Below are positions 17,585 to 29,300 of a stretch of 46,434 bases of DNA, one piece after another (within the stretch, counting starts at the first letter, position 1; every line of letters starts with the position of its first letter). This DNA is from Burkholderia sp. Ac-20379. GTDB lineage: Bacteria; Pseudomonadota; Gammaproteobacteria; Burkholderiales; Burkholderiaceae. The notes beneath the pieces are model-generated. The model had not been told where the DNA came from. It made no database searches and saw nothing but the letters and a program-made list of their open reading frames with translations. The stretch spans positions 1 through 46,434 of the forward strand of contig NZ_JAAGPF010000019.1 in NCBI RefSeq assembly GCF_017104645.1, written 5' to 3'. The position numbers and the translations under genes were made by a program.

Positions 17585-18307
17585 TCAGGCTGCGGCCTGG
17601 GGTTTCGCGCCGATCGTGAATTCGAACGTGGCCACGCCATCGACGCCGCCCGTCACGCGGTCGCCCGGCTGCAGCGCGCTCACCCCGGCCGGCGTGCCGG
17701 TGAAGATCAAGTCGCCCGGCTGCAGTTCGATCGCCCGCGACACATAGGCAATGATGTCGGCGATCGGCCAGATCAGGTCGGCGAGATCGCCCTGCTGGCG
17801 CGTTTCACCGTTCACGGCCAGCCAGATGCGGCCGGTTTGCGGGTGACCGATGTCGGCGGCGGCGTACAGCGGCGAGACCGGCCCGGACGCGTCGAAGCCC
17901 TTTGCCCAATCCCACGGCCGGCCGAGCTTCTTGGCTTCGGCTTGCAGGTCGCGGCGCGTCAGATCGACGCCGACGCCATAACCCCAGATATGGCCGAGCG
18001 CATCGGCCGCGGCGATATTGCTGCCGCCCTTGCCGACCGCGATGACGAGTTCGATTTCGTGGTGCAGGTCCGAAGTCAGCGTCGGATACGGCACCGTGCC
18101 TTCGGCCGGGATCACGGCGTCGGCGGGCTTGGCGAAGAAGAACGGCGGCTCGCGGGTCGGGTCGGCGCCCATCTCGCGGGCGTGCTCGGCGTAGTTGCGG
18201 CCGACGCAGAACACGCGGCGCAGCGGGAAGCGGGCGGTGGAACCGGCGACGGCGACGCTGGCGGGCGCCGGAAGCGGAACGACGAAATCTGCGGAGCGAT
18301 CGGTCAT
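17585..18307 (-). CDS. fumarylacetoacetate hydrolase family protein (possibly fumarylpyruvate hydrolase)
   Basis: 240-residue cytosolic enzyme of the FAH fold, which cleaves C-C bonds in acylpyruvates using a divalent metal. Visible: VFCVGRNYAEHAREMG (substrate-loop start of the short FAH enzymes), FFFAKPADAV, the metal ligands in HHEIELVIAVGK, GYGVGVDLTRRDLQ, and the C-terminal GDLIFTGTPAGVSALQPGD. The length and motifs match NagK-type fumarylpyruvate hydrolases of the gentisate pathway, but gentisate dioxygenase and maleylpyruvate isomerase genes are not in the window, so the substrate is uncertain. The AraC-type gene lies 165 bases upstream on the same strand and is a candidate regulator. 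Confidence 0.92.
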   Translation of the reverse strand: MTDRSADFVVPLPAPASVAVAGSTARFPLRRVFCVGRNYAEHAREMGADPTREPPFFFAKPADAVIPAEGTVPYPTLTSDLHHEIELVIAVGKGGSNIAAADALGHIWGYGVGVDLTRRDLQAEAKKLGRPWDWAKGFDASGPVSPLYAAADIGHPQTGRIWLAVNGETRQQGDLADLIWPIADIIAYVSRAIELQPGDLIFTGTPAGVSALQPGDRVTGGVDGVATFEFTIGAKPQAAA

Positions 18308-18472
18308 GGCGAAACTCGTTGGCGTGAAGGGTCAAGGGGCGCCGCGTGACAGCGGCATGGGTCAACGATAGCAAGCGTGCCCGCGCCGCAATGCGACGTA
18401 GTTGTCGACATTCTGGACAAAATTACGCTGGCCCGCCTCTCCCTTGCCAATTGGCCGTCCGGCCGATGTCGC

Positions 18473-19441
18473 TCAGTCGGGCTTCGGCGTGTCGCCGGTT
18501 TCGGGCAAGACGGCGGCGGCGGGGAGCGGTGTGCCCTTGTCGCCATTGGCTTCCCGGTATTCCTTCGGGGACACGCCCACGCAAGCCCGGAACCGCCGCG
18601 AAAAGTAGCCTTCGTCGCGGAATCCGACCTCGTGCGCGATATCGGCGATGCGCCGGGTGGTGTGGGCGAGCAGCGACTGCGCCAAGGCGATTCGGCGCTC
18701 CGTCACGAGTTCGGTGAACGTATTGCCGGTTTCCTTGCGCAACAGATGCGCGAGATAGTTCGGCGACAGGAACGCCGCCTCGGCCGTGCTGGTCAGCGTC
18801 AGCTCGCCGCTCGTCAGGTTGGTGCGAATGTGGCGCATGACGCGGGCAAGCGCGTCGCGGCGGCCGGCCTTTTGTGCGCCGTGGCTGTGCGCGAGCCGGT
18901 CTAGCGCGCCCGCGTACTGGGTGCTGACCAGGCCGATCAACTGCAGCAAATGGCCGCGCAGCAACGTGACCGAGCCGAACGTGCGCTCGCGATTGGCGTC
19001 GAGCATGCGCTGGGCGATGCGCCGCGCATCGTCGTACGCGTCGCCGGTCAGGATGTAGTCGAGCCGCTCCTGGAAACGGAACGGCGCGAGCTCGGGCACG
19101 CGCTGCACCGGCACGTCGTCGAGATCGAGCGGATCGACGTCGAGATCGGTGCGCAGGAACTGCTGCGAGAAGTTGATGACGATGAAATGCGCGCCAGGCG
19201 GATGTGGGATCAGATGCTCGCGAAACGGCAGGATGAACGCGAGCGCGCCGCGCGGGAACGGCCGCGTGACGCCGCCGATGCGTTGCTCGGTATCGCCGCC
19301 CAGGTTGAACTGGATCTGGAAATACGCATGCCGGTGCGGCTCGGTAATCGCCTGTCGCGTGGTCTGATCCCGGATATAGAAATCGAGGCGGTCGCTGCGC
19401 TCGGGCATGGCGTAGGTGCGCGGCTGCGGAGTGGCTGGCAT
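18473..19441 (-). CDS. AraC-family transcriptional regulator
   Basis: 322 residues. The N-terminal half (about 25-130) is a cupin-like ligand domain (EPHRHAYFQIQFNLGG and PFPRGALAFILPF), and residues about 205-300 form the double-HTH AraC DNA-binding domain (LTSTAEAAFLSPNYLAHLLR; RRIADIAHEVGFRDEGYFSR, then the family signature FRACVGVSPKEYR). AraC members of this layout usually activate catabolic genes in response to a small aromatic or sugar; the nearest target is the FAH-family gene downstream on the same strand. The C-terminal tail of about 25 residues is Pro/Ala-rich. Start at ATG 19441; an internal Met at residue 12 is an alternative. Confidence 0.92.
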   Translation of the reverse strand: MPATPQPRTYAMPERSDRLDFYIRDQTTRQAITEPHRHAYFQIQFNLGGDTEQRIGGVTRPFPRGALAFILPFREHLIPHPPGAHFIVINFSQQFLRTDLDVDPLDLDDVPVQRVPELAPFRFQERLDYILTGDAYDDARRIAQRMLDANRERTFGSVTLLRGHLLQLIGLVSTQYAGALDRLAHSHGAQKAGRRDALARVMRHIRTNLTSGELTLTSTAEAAFLSPNYLAHLLRKETGNTFTELVTERRIALAQSLLAHTTRRIADIAHEVGFRDEGYFSRRFRACVGVSPKEYREANGDKGTPLPAAAVLPETGDTPKPD

Positions 19442-19768
19442 GGCGGATGAAGCGTGGTCGTGCGGATCGAGCCCGGATGGTACAGCGGATGCGGGCTTTT
19501 GACCGAAATCATCGAGATTTCGCCCGGTTGCCGGCCTGGAAAGGAGATCGGCCGGCGCGATTCGCCCCTGCGGCCGATGGTTGCCGAGGCCCGTGCCGCG
19601 TCGATTTGCATCGATGTCGCCCCATTTTATATGCCGGCTCGGCGCAACCGTTCCAACCGCCGGCGTTCGTCCAACGAAGAGATTGATTTTTATCTGATTT
19701 GGTTGTCAAAAACGTTATTTGTGTTGGCTTGAATCAATTCAATCTCTAAAAATTAAGCCTTGTCTTAT

Positions 19769-19784
19769 AGGCAGCATGTTTGCG
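19769..19784 (+). promoter_or_regulatory. possible sigma-54 promoter element
   Basis: AGGCAG-N5-TTGCG resembles the sigma-54 consensus TGGCAC-N5-TTGCW: GG and GC are correctly 12 bases apart and eight of the ten defined positions match. It lies about 550 bases before the adhesin start codon. No enhancer-binding activator is encoded nearby, so this is tentative. Confidence 0.25.
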
Positions 19785-19925
19785 GATCCCTATACTCTGA
19801 TTCGATATGTTTCAAACTGCATGCGATTCAATGCATCGTTGTGCGGTGCTGTGAAGTAAGTTTGTTTGTATTGGGAATAATCTTAAATATCGTGTTTTGA
19901 GATTTTTCCGATTGAGTGGCAATTC

Positions 19926-19958
19926 ATGCCGCAACATATCTTTGGGGTGTTGCGGCAT
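19926..19958. repeat. perfect 11-bp inverted repeat in the adhesin leader
   Basis: ATGCCGCAACA (19926-19936) and its exact complement TGTTGCGGCAT (19948-19958) flank the 11-base loop TATCTTTGGGG. The hairpin lies about 380 bases before the adhesin ATG, inside the probable untranslated leader. No T-run follows on either strand, so it is not a typical terminator. Confidence 0.6.
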
Positions 19959-20336
19959 CGGCATGCTGCTGCCTGTCCACAGGCGCCTTATGTATCGAGT
20001 TCGCTCGCGGTTCAGTGCCGGCGGCCGATACGCAAGGCGCCAGTCGTTATCGTCGTGGAGCCGTGGTGGCGGTTTCCTGGCTTTCCGGTTGCGCATGCAA
20101 TATAAGCATTGCCGCGTCGCTTCTTTGATTCAGTCGGTATTTTTTCAATATATCGAGTGTGTCATGTCAGGTAATCAACTATTTGACGGTCGGGTCGCTC
20201 TCATCCTCTCGGGCGCATGTGATGCAGTTTGGCATGCGTCGTCGCGTCGTCAATCCCATTGCATTTCCATTTGTCCGTTGCCGGATCTGCCGTCCGGCGA
20301 CGTGGCGGACCAGATTCACCAGAAGGAAGTTTCAGC

Positions 20337-23300
20337 ATGAACAAGACGTATCGAGTTGTATGGAACGCATCTACCGGCGCCTGGTGCGCGGTTTCCGAGA
20401 CGGCGCGCACGCGCGGAAAGTCCACCTCGGTCAAGAAGCGGGTGGCGGTCGCCGCGGCGCTCGTCGCAGCGTCGATGGGTTCTGCCTTTGCCGTGCCGAA
20501 CGATACGGTCGACGGTCCATTGCCGGAAACGGAAAGTGCGCGCGATGCCAGGGAAACTGCGCGCGATGCAGGGGAAACCGCGCGTGACGCCGAAGCAGAC
20601 GACACGGCTGTCGATCCGCGCGGCTTGCCGTCCACGCGCACGGTGGCGACCGACAACAGCAAGTACGTGAAAATCGATGTGGATCCGAGCGGCAACGACG
20701 TTGCTTCGGCATCCGGATCGAAGTCGATCGCCATGGGCAGCAGGGCATTGGCACAGGGCGAACAGTCGGTCGCGATCGGCAGCGATGCGCGCACGAGTTC
20801 GGCAGGGAGCGGTCTCGGCGGTGCATTGGCGATCGGCAGCGGCACCCGGGCGGCGGGCAATGGCGTTGCACTGGGCTCGGCGGCGAATGCCCAGGGTGAC
20901 ATCGGCGCGGTCGCGGTGGGCGCCAGTGCCACGGCGGGAGGCAAATCCGCGCTCGCGATCGGCAATGGGGCGAAGGCAAGCGGCATTCGGTCCTACGCAC
21001 TCGGCAGCGCGGCCATCGCCAGCAAAAACGGCGCGCTTGCGATCGGTTCGACATCGCGGGCCGATGGCATCAACGCAACCGCGATCGGCAATATGTCCGT
21101 GGCTTCGGGCGAGGATTCCATGGCGTTCGGTTCCGAAGCCTCGGCAACGGAAGATTTCAGCATCGCGATCGGCTCCCTGTCGGTTGCGGATCGCGAGATG
21201 TCGGTATCGGTTGGCGCGGAAGGTGTGGAGCGCCAGATCATCAACGTTGCGCGCGGCACCCATGCTACCGATGTGGTGAACGTCGAGCAGTTGCAGGATG
21301 CCGTGCAGGTCTTCGGCGGTGGCGCGGATGTCGATGCGGACGGCAACATCACTTCGCCCACCTACACGATCGGTGGCAAGAAGTATTCGAACGTTGGCGA
21401 TGCACTGGTCGCGGCCGCAGAAAGCGGTGGCGGCGGGGACGGCGTTCAGTACGACTCCGCGTCGAAAGACACGGTCACGCTCGGCGGCACGGGGGCACAA
21501 CCGGTTGCGCTGAAAAATGTGAAAGCCGGTGCGCTGACGGCGAAAAGCACCGACGCGGTCAATGGTTCGCAGCTGTTCGCGACTAACAAGAACATCGACG
21601 ACCTGAAGGATTCGCTGGAAGACGGTGGCCTGATCGATCCGACGACGGGCGAATCGATGGCGGTCACGTATGACGATGTGAAGAAGGGCAAGGTCACGCT
21701 GAAAGGCGGCAAGACGGGCACGACGTTGAGCAACGTGAAGGCCGGTGTGGCCGACATGGATGCGGTGAACGTGTCACAACTGAAGTCGTCGGGCTTGATC
21801 GACGACGACGGCACGGCGCTGTCGGCGGTGACGTACGACGATGAGGAAAAGGGCAAGGTCACGCTGGGCGGCGGCGCGGCGGGCACGACGCTGACCAACG
21901 TCAAGGCGGGTGCGCTGACGGCGAAAAGCACCGACGCGGTCAATGGTTCGCAGTTGTTCGCGACGAACAAGAACATCGGCGACCTGAAGGATTCGCTGGA
22001 AGACGGGGGGCTGATCGATCCGACGACGGGCGAATCGATGGCGGTCACGTATGACGACGTGAAGAAGGGCAAGGTCACGCTGAAAGGCGGCAAGACGGGC
22101 ACGACGTTGGGCAACGTGAAGGCCGGCACCGCGGACATGGATGCAGTGAACGTGTCGCAGTTGAAGTCGTCGGGTCTGATCGGCGACGACGGCACGGCGC
22201 GGTCGGCGGTGACGTACGACGATGCCGGCAAGGGCAAGGTCACGCTGGGCGGTGGCGCGGCGGGTACGACGCTGACGAATGTGAAGGCCGGTGCACTGAC
22301 GGACAAGAGCACCGATGCCGTCAATGGTTCGCAGTTGTTCGCGACGAACAAGAACGTCGGCGACCTGAAGGATTCGCTGGAAGACGGTGGCGTGATCGAT
22401 CCGACGACAGGCGAATCGCTGGCGGTCACCTACAACGACACGAAGAAAGACAAGGTCACGCTGAAAGGTGGCGCGACCGGTACGACGTTGAGCAACGTGA
22501 AGGCCGGCACGGCCGACATGGACGCGGTGAACGTATTGCAGTTGAAATCGTCGGGGCTGATCGGCGACGACGGCACGGCGCGGTCGGCGGTGACATACGA
22601 CGATGACGAAAAGGGCAAGGTCACGCTGGGCGGTGGTGCGGCGGGTACGACGCTGACCAATGTGAAGACCGGCGCGCTGACGGCGAAAAGCACCGATGCG
22701 GTCAATGGTTCGCAGTTGTTCGCGACGAACAAGAACATCGGCGATCTGAAGGATTCACTGGAAGACGGTGGTGTGATCGATCCGACGACCGGCGAATCGC
22801 TGGCCGTCACGTATGACGAGGTGAACAAAGGCAAGGTCACGCTGAAAGGCGGCAAGACGGGCACGACGTTGGGCAACGTGAAGGCCGGTACGGCCGACAT
22901 GGACGCGGTGAACGTGTCGCAGTTGAAGTCGTCGGGGCTGATCGGCGATGACGGCACGGCGCGGGCCGCGGTGACGTACGACGACGCCGGCAAGGGCAAG
23001 GTCACGCTGGGCGGCGCGGCGGGTACGACGCTGACCAATGTGAAGGCCGGTGCGCTGACGGACAAGAGCACCGATGCGGTCAATGGCTCGCAGTTGTTCG
23101 CGACGAACAAGAACGTTGGCGACCTGAAGGATTCACTGGAAGACGGTGGTGTGATCGACCCGACGACCGGCGAATCGCTGGCGGTCACCTACAACGACAC
23201 GAAGAAGGACACGGTCACGCTGAAGGGGGGCGCGGCGGGTACGACGTTGAGCAACGTGAAGGCCGGTACGGCCGACATGGACGCGGTGAACGTGTCGCAA

Positions 23301-26300
23301 TTGAAGTCGTCGGGGCTGATCGGCGACGACGGCGCGGCGCGGGCCGCTGTGACGTACGACGATGACGGCAAGGGCAAAGTCACGCTGGGTGGTGGTGCAG
23401 CGGGTACGACGCTGACCAATGTGAAGGCTGGTGCATTGACGGCAAAAAGCACCGATGCAGTGAATGGTTCGCAGTTGTTCGCGACGAACAAGAATGTCGG
23501 CGACCTGAAGGACTCGCTGGAAGACAGTGGCTTGATCGACCCGACGACGGGCGAATCGCTGGCCGTCACCTACAACGACACGAAGAAGGACACGGTCACG
23601 CTGAAGGGGGGCGCGGCGGGTACGACGTTGGGCAACGTGAAGGCCGGCACGGCGGACATGGATGCGGTGAACGTATCGCAGCTGAAATCGTCGGGGCTGA
23701 TCGGCGACGATGGCAAGGCAATGTCGGCGGTGACGTACGACGATGCCGGCAAGGGCAAGGTCACGCTGGGCGGCGCGGCGGGTACGACGCTGACGAATGT
23801 GAAGGCCGGTGCGCTGACGGACAAGAGCACCGACGCGGTCAATGGTTCGCAGTTGTTCGCGACGAACAAGAACGTCGGTGACCTGAAGGATTCGCTGGAA
23901 GACGGTGGTGTGATAGACCCGACGACGGGCGAATCGCTGGCGGTCACCTACAACGATACGAAGAAGGACACGGTCACGCTGAAAGGCAGCGCAACAGGCA
24001 CGACGTTGAAAAACGTGAAAGCCGGCATTGAAGACAAGGATGCGGTAAACGTTGCGCAACTGAAGGATTCGGGACTGATCGGCGACGACGGCAAGTCGCA
24101 TGCGGCGGTGCTGTATGACCAGGACAAGAGCGGCAATGCGAACTATGCGTCGGTGACGCTGGGTAAAGCAGCCGTTCCGGTGGGGCTGCACAACGTGGCG
24201 GCGGGTATCGCGCAAACCGATGCGGTGAACGTATCGCAACTGACTGGCGTGACGGATGCGCTGGGCGGTGAAGCCGCGGTCGGCTCGGATGGCAAGATCA
24301 AGGCGCCAGCGTACAAGGTTCACGGCAAGACCTACGACAACGTGGGCGACGCATTGAAGGCCGCCGCTGAATCGGGCAACGGCGCGGATGAAGACGCGGT
24401 GCACTACGACGCGGGCTCGGGCGATGGCACGGTGACGCTGAGTGGCAAGGGTGGCACGACGCTGAAGAACGTGAAGGCCGGCACGGCCGACATGGACGCG
24501 GTGAACGTGTCGCAATTGAAGTCGTCGGGGCTGATCGGCGATGACGGTACGGCAATGTCGGCGGTGACGTACGACGATGCCGGAAAGGGCAAGGTCACGC
24601 TGGGCGGTGGCGCGGCAGGTACGACGCTGACCAATGTCAAGGCGGGTGCGTTGACGGCAAAAAGCACCGATGCAGTCAATGGTTCGCAGTTGTTCGCGAC
24701 GAACAAGAACATCGGCGACCTGAAGGATTCGCTGGAAGACGGTGGTGTGATCGATCCGACGACGGGCAAATCGATGGCCGTCACGTATGACGATGTGAAC
24801 AAAGGCAAGGTCACGCTGAAGGGCGGCAAGACCGGCACGACGTTGGGCAATGTGAAGGCCGGTACGGCCGACATGGATGCGGTGAACGTGTCGCAACTGA
24901 AGTCGTCGGGTCTGATCGGCGACGACGGCAAGGCAATGTCGGCGGTGACGTATGACGATGCCGGCAAGGGCAAGGTCACGCTGGGCGGCGGCGCGGCGGG
25001 TACGACGCTGACGAACGTGAAGGCGGGTGCGTTGACGGCAAAAAGCACCGACGCAGTGATTGGCTCGCAGTTGTTCGCGACGAACAAGGACATCGGCGAT
25101 CTGAAGGATTCGCTCGAGGACGGTGGCGTGATCGATCCGACGACGGGCGAATCGCTGGCCGTCACCTACAACGACGTGACGAAGGATACGGTCACGCTGA
25201 AAGGTGGCGCGGCGGGAACGACGTTGAGCAATGTGAAGGCCGGCACGGCCGACATGGACGCGGTGAACGTGTCGCAGCTCAAGGATTCGGGTCTGATCGA
25301 TGGTGACGGCACGGCACGATCGGCTTTGACGTATGACGACGAATCAAAGAATAAAGTCACGTTGGGTGGCGGTGCGGCAGGTACGACGCTGACGAACGTG
25401 AAGGCAGGCGCGCTGACGGAAAAGAGCACGGATGCGGTCAACGGCGGTCAGTTGTTCCAGACGAACAAGAGCATCGGCGATCTGAAGGATTCGCTGGAAG
25501 ACGGGGGCGTGATCGATCCGACGACGGGTGGATCGCTGGCTGTCACCTACAACGATACGAAGAAAGACAAGGTTTCGCTGCAAGGCAAGGCCGGTACGTT
25601 GCTGACGAACCTCAAAGCGGGCGCGATCAACGCATCGAGCACCGATGCCGTGAATGGCTCGCAACTGTTCGATCTGGCGTCCAGTGTCGCAGATTCGCTG
25701 GGTGGAAATGCAGAGGTTGACGCAGACGGCATGGTCACGGCGCCGACGTATGTAGTCGACGGCAAGACCTACCACAACGTGGGCGATGCGATCGCAGCGG
25801 CTGCGGATACTGGTGGTGGAGGCGGTGGCGAAAATGCCGTTCAGTATGACGATGAGAGCAAGTCGGCTGTCACGTTGGGGACTAAACAAGCTGGCAAACC
25901 GGTTTCACTGAAAAATGTGGCGGCCGGTGTAGCCGATACCGATGCAGTCAATGTCAAGCAGCTGACCGATGCCACGGGCGAGATCAAGGATGGCCTGGCC
26001 GACGGTACGCTCGAAATGAAGTATATCAAGGTCAAAGCGGACGGCGCTAAGGCCGTTGTTACCGGTGAAGACTCTGTTGCGATTGGCAGCCTGGCCAACG
26101 CGCTTGCCGACAACAGCGTTTCGATCGGAAGCGGTTCGCGTGTGGGACCGGATGCGACGAACTCGGTCGCGATCGGATATGGGTCAGTGGCGACGAAAGC
26201 GAACACGTTTGCAGTCGGCAGTACAGGGAACGAGCGTCGCATCGTAAATGTCGCGGCAGGTAAGGACGATACCGATGCCGTCAATATGAAGCAGCTTCAC

Positions 26301-29300
26301 GATGTGCTGGCGAAGGTGGATGGGCTGTCGACGGTGGATCGGAAATCACGAAGCCTGCCTCCGAAATTGCGCGACGTCGAATCGCCCCCGGACGTTATCT
26401 TCGCGTTTGAAGGTAAAACCAGCGACATGCCAAACCTCGCAAGCGTCAAGAAGGGCTCGAAATCTGCTGCAATCGCCGTCGGTTTCGCGAACGTTGCCGC
26501 TGGCGAAGGCGCTGTGTCGTTTGGTTACAAGAGCGCGGCTTATGGCGACGTTTCGGTCGCACTCGGTACCGGTGCGTCGACGCTGGCCAAGAAGCGAGCC
26601 GCCGTTGCAATTGGCTACGAGGTTTTTACCGGTGCCAACTACGCCGTCGCGATCGGTTCGTACGACGTGATCGCCAACGGCGATTACTCCACGGCATTGG
26701 GTTCGGATGACGTTCACGCAGTCGGCGATGGATCAGTCGCGATCGGTCGCCAAGCACAGGCGCGTTCGAAAGCCGTGAACTCCATCGCCATCGGTACAAG
26801 ATCGGCAGTGGAAGTCGATGTTGTCGGGGGCATGGCGCTGGGCGCAAATTCGATTGTGAAAGAGGGTAATTACGACGGTATTGCACTCGGTACCGGCTCG
26901 GTCGCGAACCGTGGCAACGCGCTGTCTATCGGCTCGAGCACGTCGCAACGTCAGATCGTCAATGTGGCTGCCGGTACCGCAGAAACCGACGCGGTGAACG
27001 TGTCGCAGATGAAGGATTCAGGCCTGATCGACGACGGCGGGAAGGCGCGCGTAGCCGTGACGTACGACGGTCCGGACAAGGATCAGGTGACGTTTGCCGG
27101 TGCCGATGGCACGACGCTGAAGAACGTCAACGCGGGTGTCGACGACAAGGACGCGGTGAACGTGTCGCAGATGAAGGATGCCGGCCTGATCGGCGGCGAC
27201 GGGAAGTCGCTTGCAGCGGTGACGTATGACGGTTCGAACAAGGATCGGGTAACGTTTGCCGGTATCGATGGCACGACGCTGAAGAACGTGAACGCGGGCG
27301 TTGATGACAAGGATGCAGTGAACGTGTCGCAACTGAAGTCGTCCGGCTTGATCGGCGATGACGGGAAGTCGCGCGCAGCGGTGCTGTACGACCAGGACAA
27401 GAACGGCAAGCCGAACTATGCGTCGGTGACGCTGGGCAACGCGGGCACGCCGGTGGGGTTGCACAACGTGGCAGCGGGTTCGACAGACACCGATGCGGTG
27501 AACGTGAAGCAACTGAAGGATTCGGGCTTGATCGACGACGATGGTGCGGCGCGGTCGGCCGTGACGTATGACGACGAGTCGAAGAATAAAGTCACGTTGG
27601 CCGGTGGCGCAGGCGGTACGACGCTGACGAACGTGAAGGCGGGCGCGCTGACGGAGAAAAGCACGGATGCGGTCAACGGCGGTCAGTTGTTCCAAACGAA
27701 CAAGAGCATTGGCGACCTGAAGGATTCGTTGGAAGACGATGGCGTGATCGATCCGACGACGGGTGAATCTCTCGCCGTCACCTACGACGACACGAAGAAA
27801 GACAAGGTCACGCTGAAGGCCGGCAAGACGGGCACGACGCTGAGCAACGTGAAGGCCGGCACGGCGGATATGGATGCCGTGAACGTGTCGCAGCTGAAGG
27901 ACTCGGGCCTGATCGATGAAGACGGCTCGGCGCGGTCGGCCGTGACGTATGACGATGAGTCGAAGAACAAGGTCACGCTGGGTGGTGGTGCGGCAGGTAC
28001 GACGCTGACGAACGTGAAAGCGGGTGCACTGACGGAAAAGAGCACGGATGCGGTCAACGGCGGCCAATTGTTCCAGACGAACAAGAGCATTGGCGATCTG
28101 AAGGATTCGTTGGAAGACGGTGGCTTGATCGATCCGACGACAGGCGAATCGCTGGCCGTCACGTATAACGACGCGAAGAAAGACAAGGTCGCGCTGAAGG
28201 GCGGCAAGACCGGCACGACGCTGAGCAACGTGAAGGCCGGCACGGCGGATATGGATGCCGTGAACGTGTCGCAGCTGAAGGACTCGGGCCTGATCGATGA
28301 CGATGGCTCGGCGCGGTCGGCCGTGACCTATGACGACGAGTCGAAGAGCAAGGTCACGCTGGATGGCAGCGCAGGCGGTACCACGCTGACGAACGTGAAG
28401 GCCGGTGCGCTGACGGAAAAGAGTACGGATGCGGTCAACGGCGGCCAATTGTTCCAGACGAACAAGAGCATTGGCGACCTGAAGGATTCGCTGGAGGACG
28501 GTGGCTTGATCGACCCGACCACGGGCGAATCGATGGCCGTCACGTACGACGACACGAAGAAAGGCAAGGTCACGCTGAAGGGCGGCAAGACGGGTACGAC
28601 GCTGGGCAATGTGAAGGCCGGCACGGCGGACATGGATGCGGTGAACGTGTCGCAGTTGAAGGACTCGGGCCTGATCGATGACGATGGCTCGGCGCGGTCG
28701 GCCGTGACGTATGACGACGAGTCGAAGAACAAGGTCACGCTGGGCGGTGGCGCAGGTACGACGCTGACGAACGTGAAGGCGGGTGCGCTGACGGAAAAGA
28801 GCACGGATGCGGTCAACGGTGGTCAGTTGTTCGCGACGAACAAGAGCATTGGCGACCTGAAGGATTCGCTGGAAGACGGCGGCTTGATCGACCCGACGAC
28901 GGGCGAATCGATGGCCGTCACGTATGACGACGTGAAGAAAGGCAAAGTCACGCTGAAGGGCAAGATTGGCACGACGCTGAGCAATGTGAGGGCCGGCACG
29001 GCGGATATGGATGCGGTGAACGTGTCGCAGTTGAAGGACTCGGGCCTGATCGATGACGATGGCACGGCACGGTCGGCCGTGACGTATGACGACGAATCGA
29101 AGAGCAAGGTCACGCTGGACGGTGGTGTGGCCGGGACGACGCTGACAAACGTGAAGGCGGGCGCGCTGACGGAGAAAAGCACGGATGCGGTCAACGGCGG
29201 CCAGTTGTTCGCGACGAACAAGAGCATTGGCGACCTGAAGGATTCGTTGGAAGACGGTGGCTTGATCGATCCGACGACCGGCGAATCTTTGGCCGTCACG

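Larger units (their letters stand above)
19442..20336. other. long leader/intergenic region before the giant adhesin gene
   Basis: 895 bases with no gene I can support. From about 19,680 to 19,915 it is clearly more AT-rich than the rest of the window, with TTGAATCAATTCAA (19729-19742) as a perfect palindrome, a -10-like TATACT (19791-19796) and a sigma-54-like element. A strong 11-bp inverted repeat follows at 19926-19958. Open frames across 19,897-20,340 lack ribosome sites and family features. The adhesin gene has a good ribosome site, AGAAGGAAG, just before 20337. Confidence 0.6.

Noticed and set aside
19897..20340. 147-codon open frame overlapping the adhesin start
   Set aside because: No ribosome site, no family features, and it overlaps the well-supported ESPR start of the adhesin.
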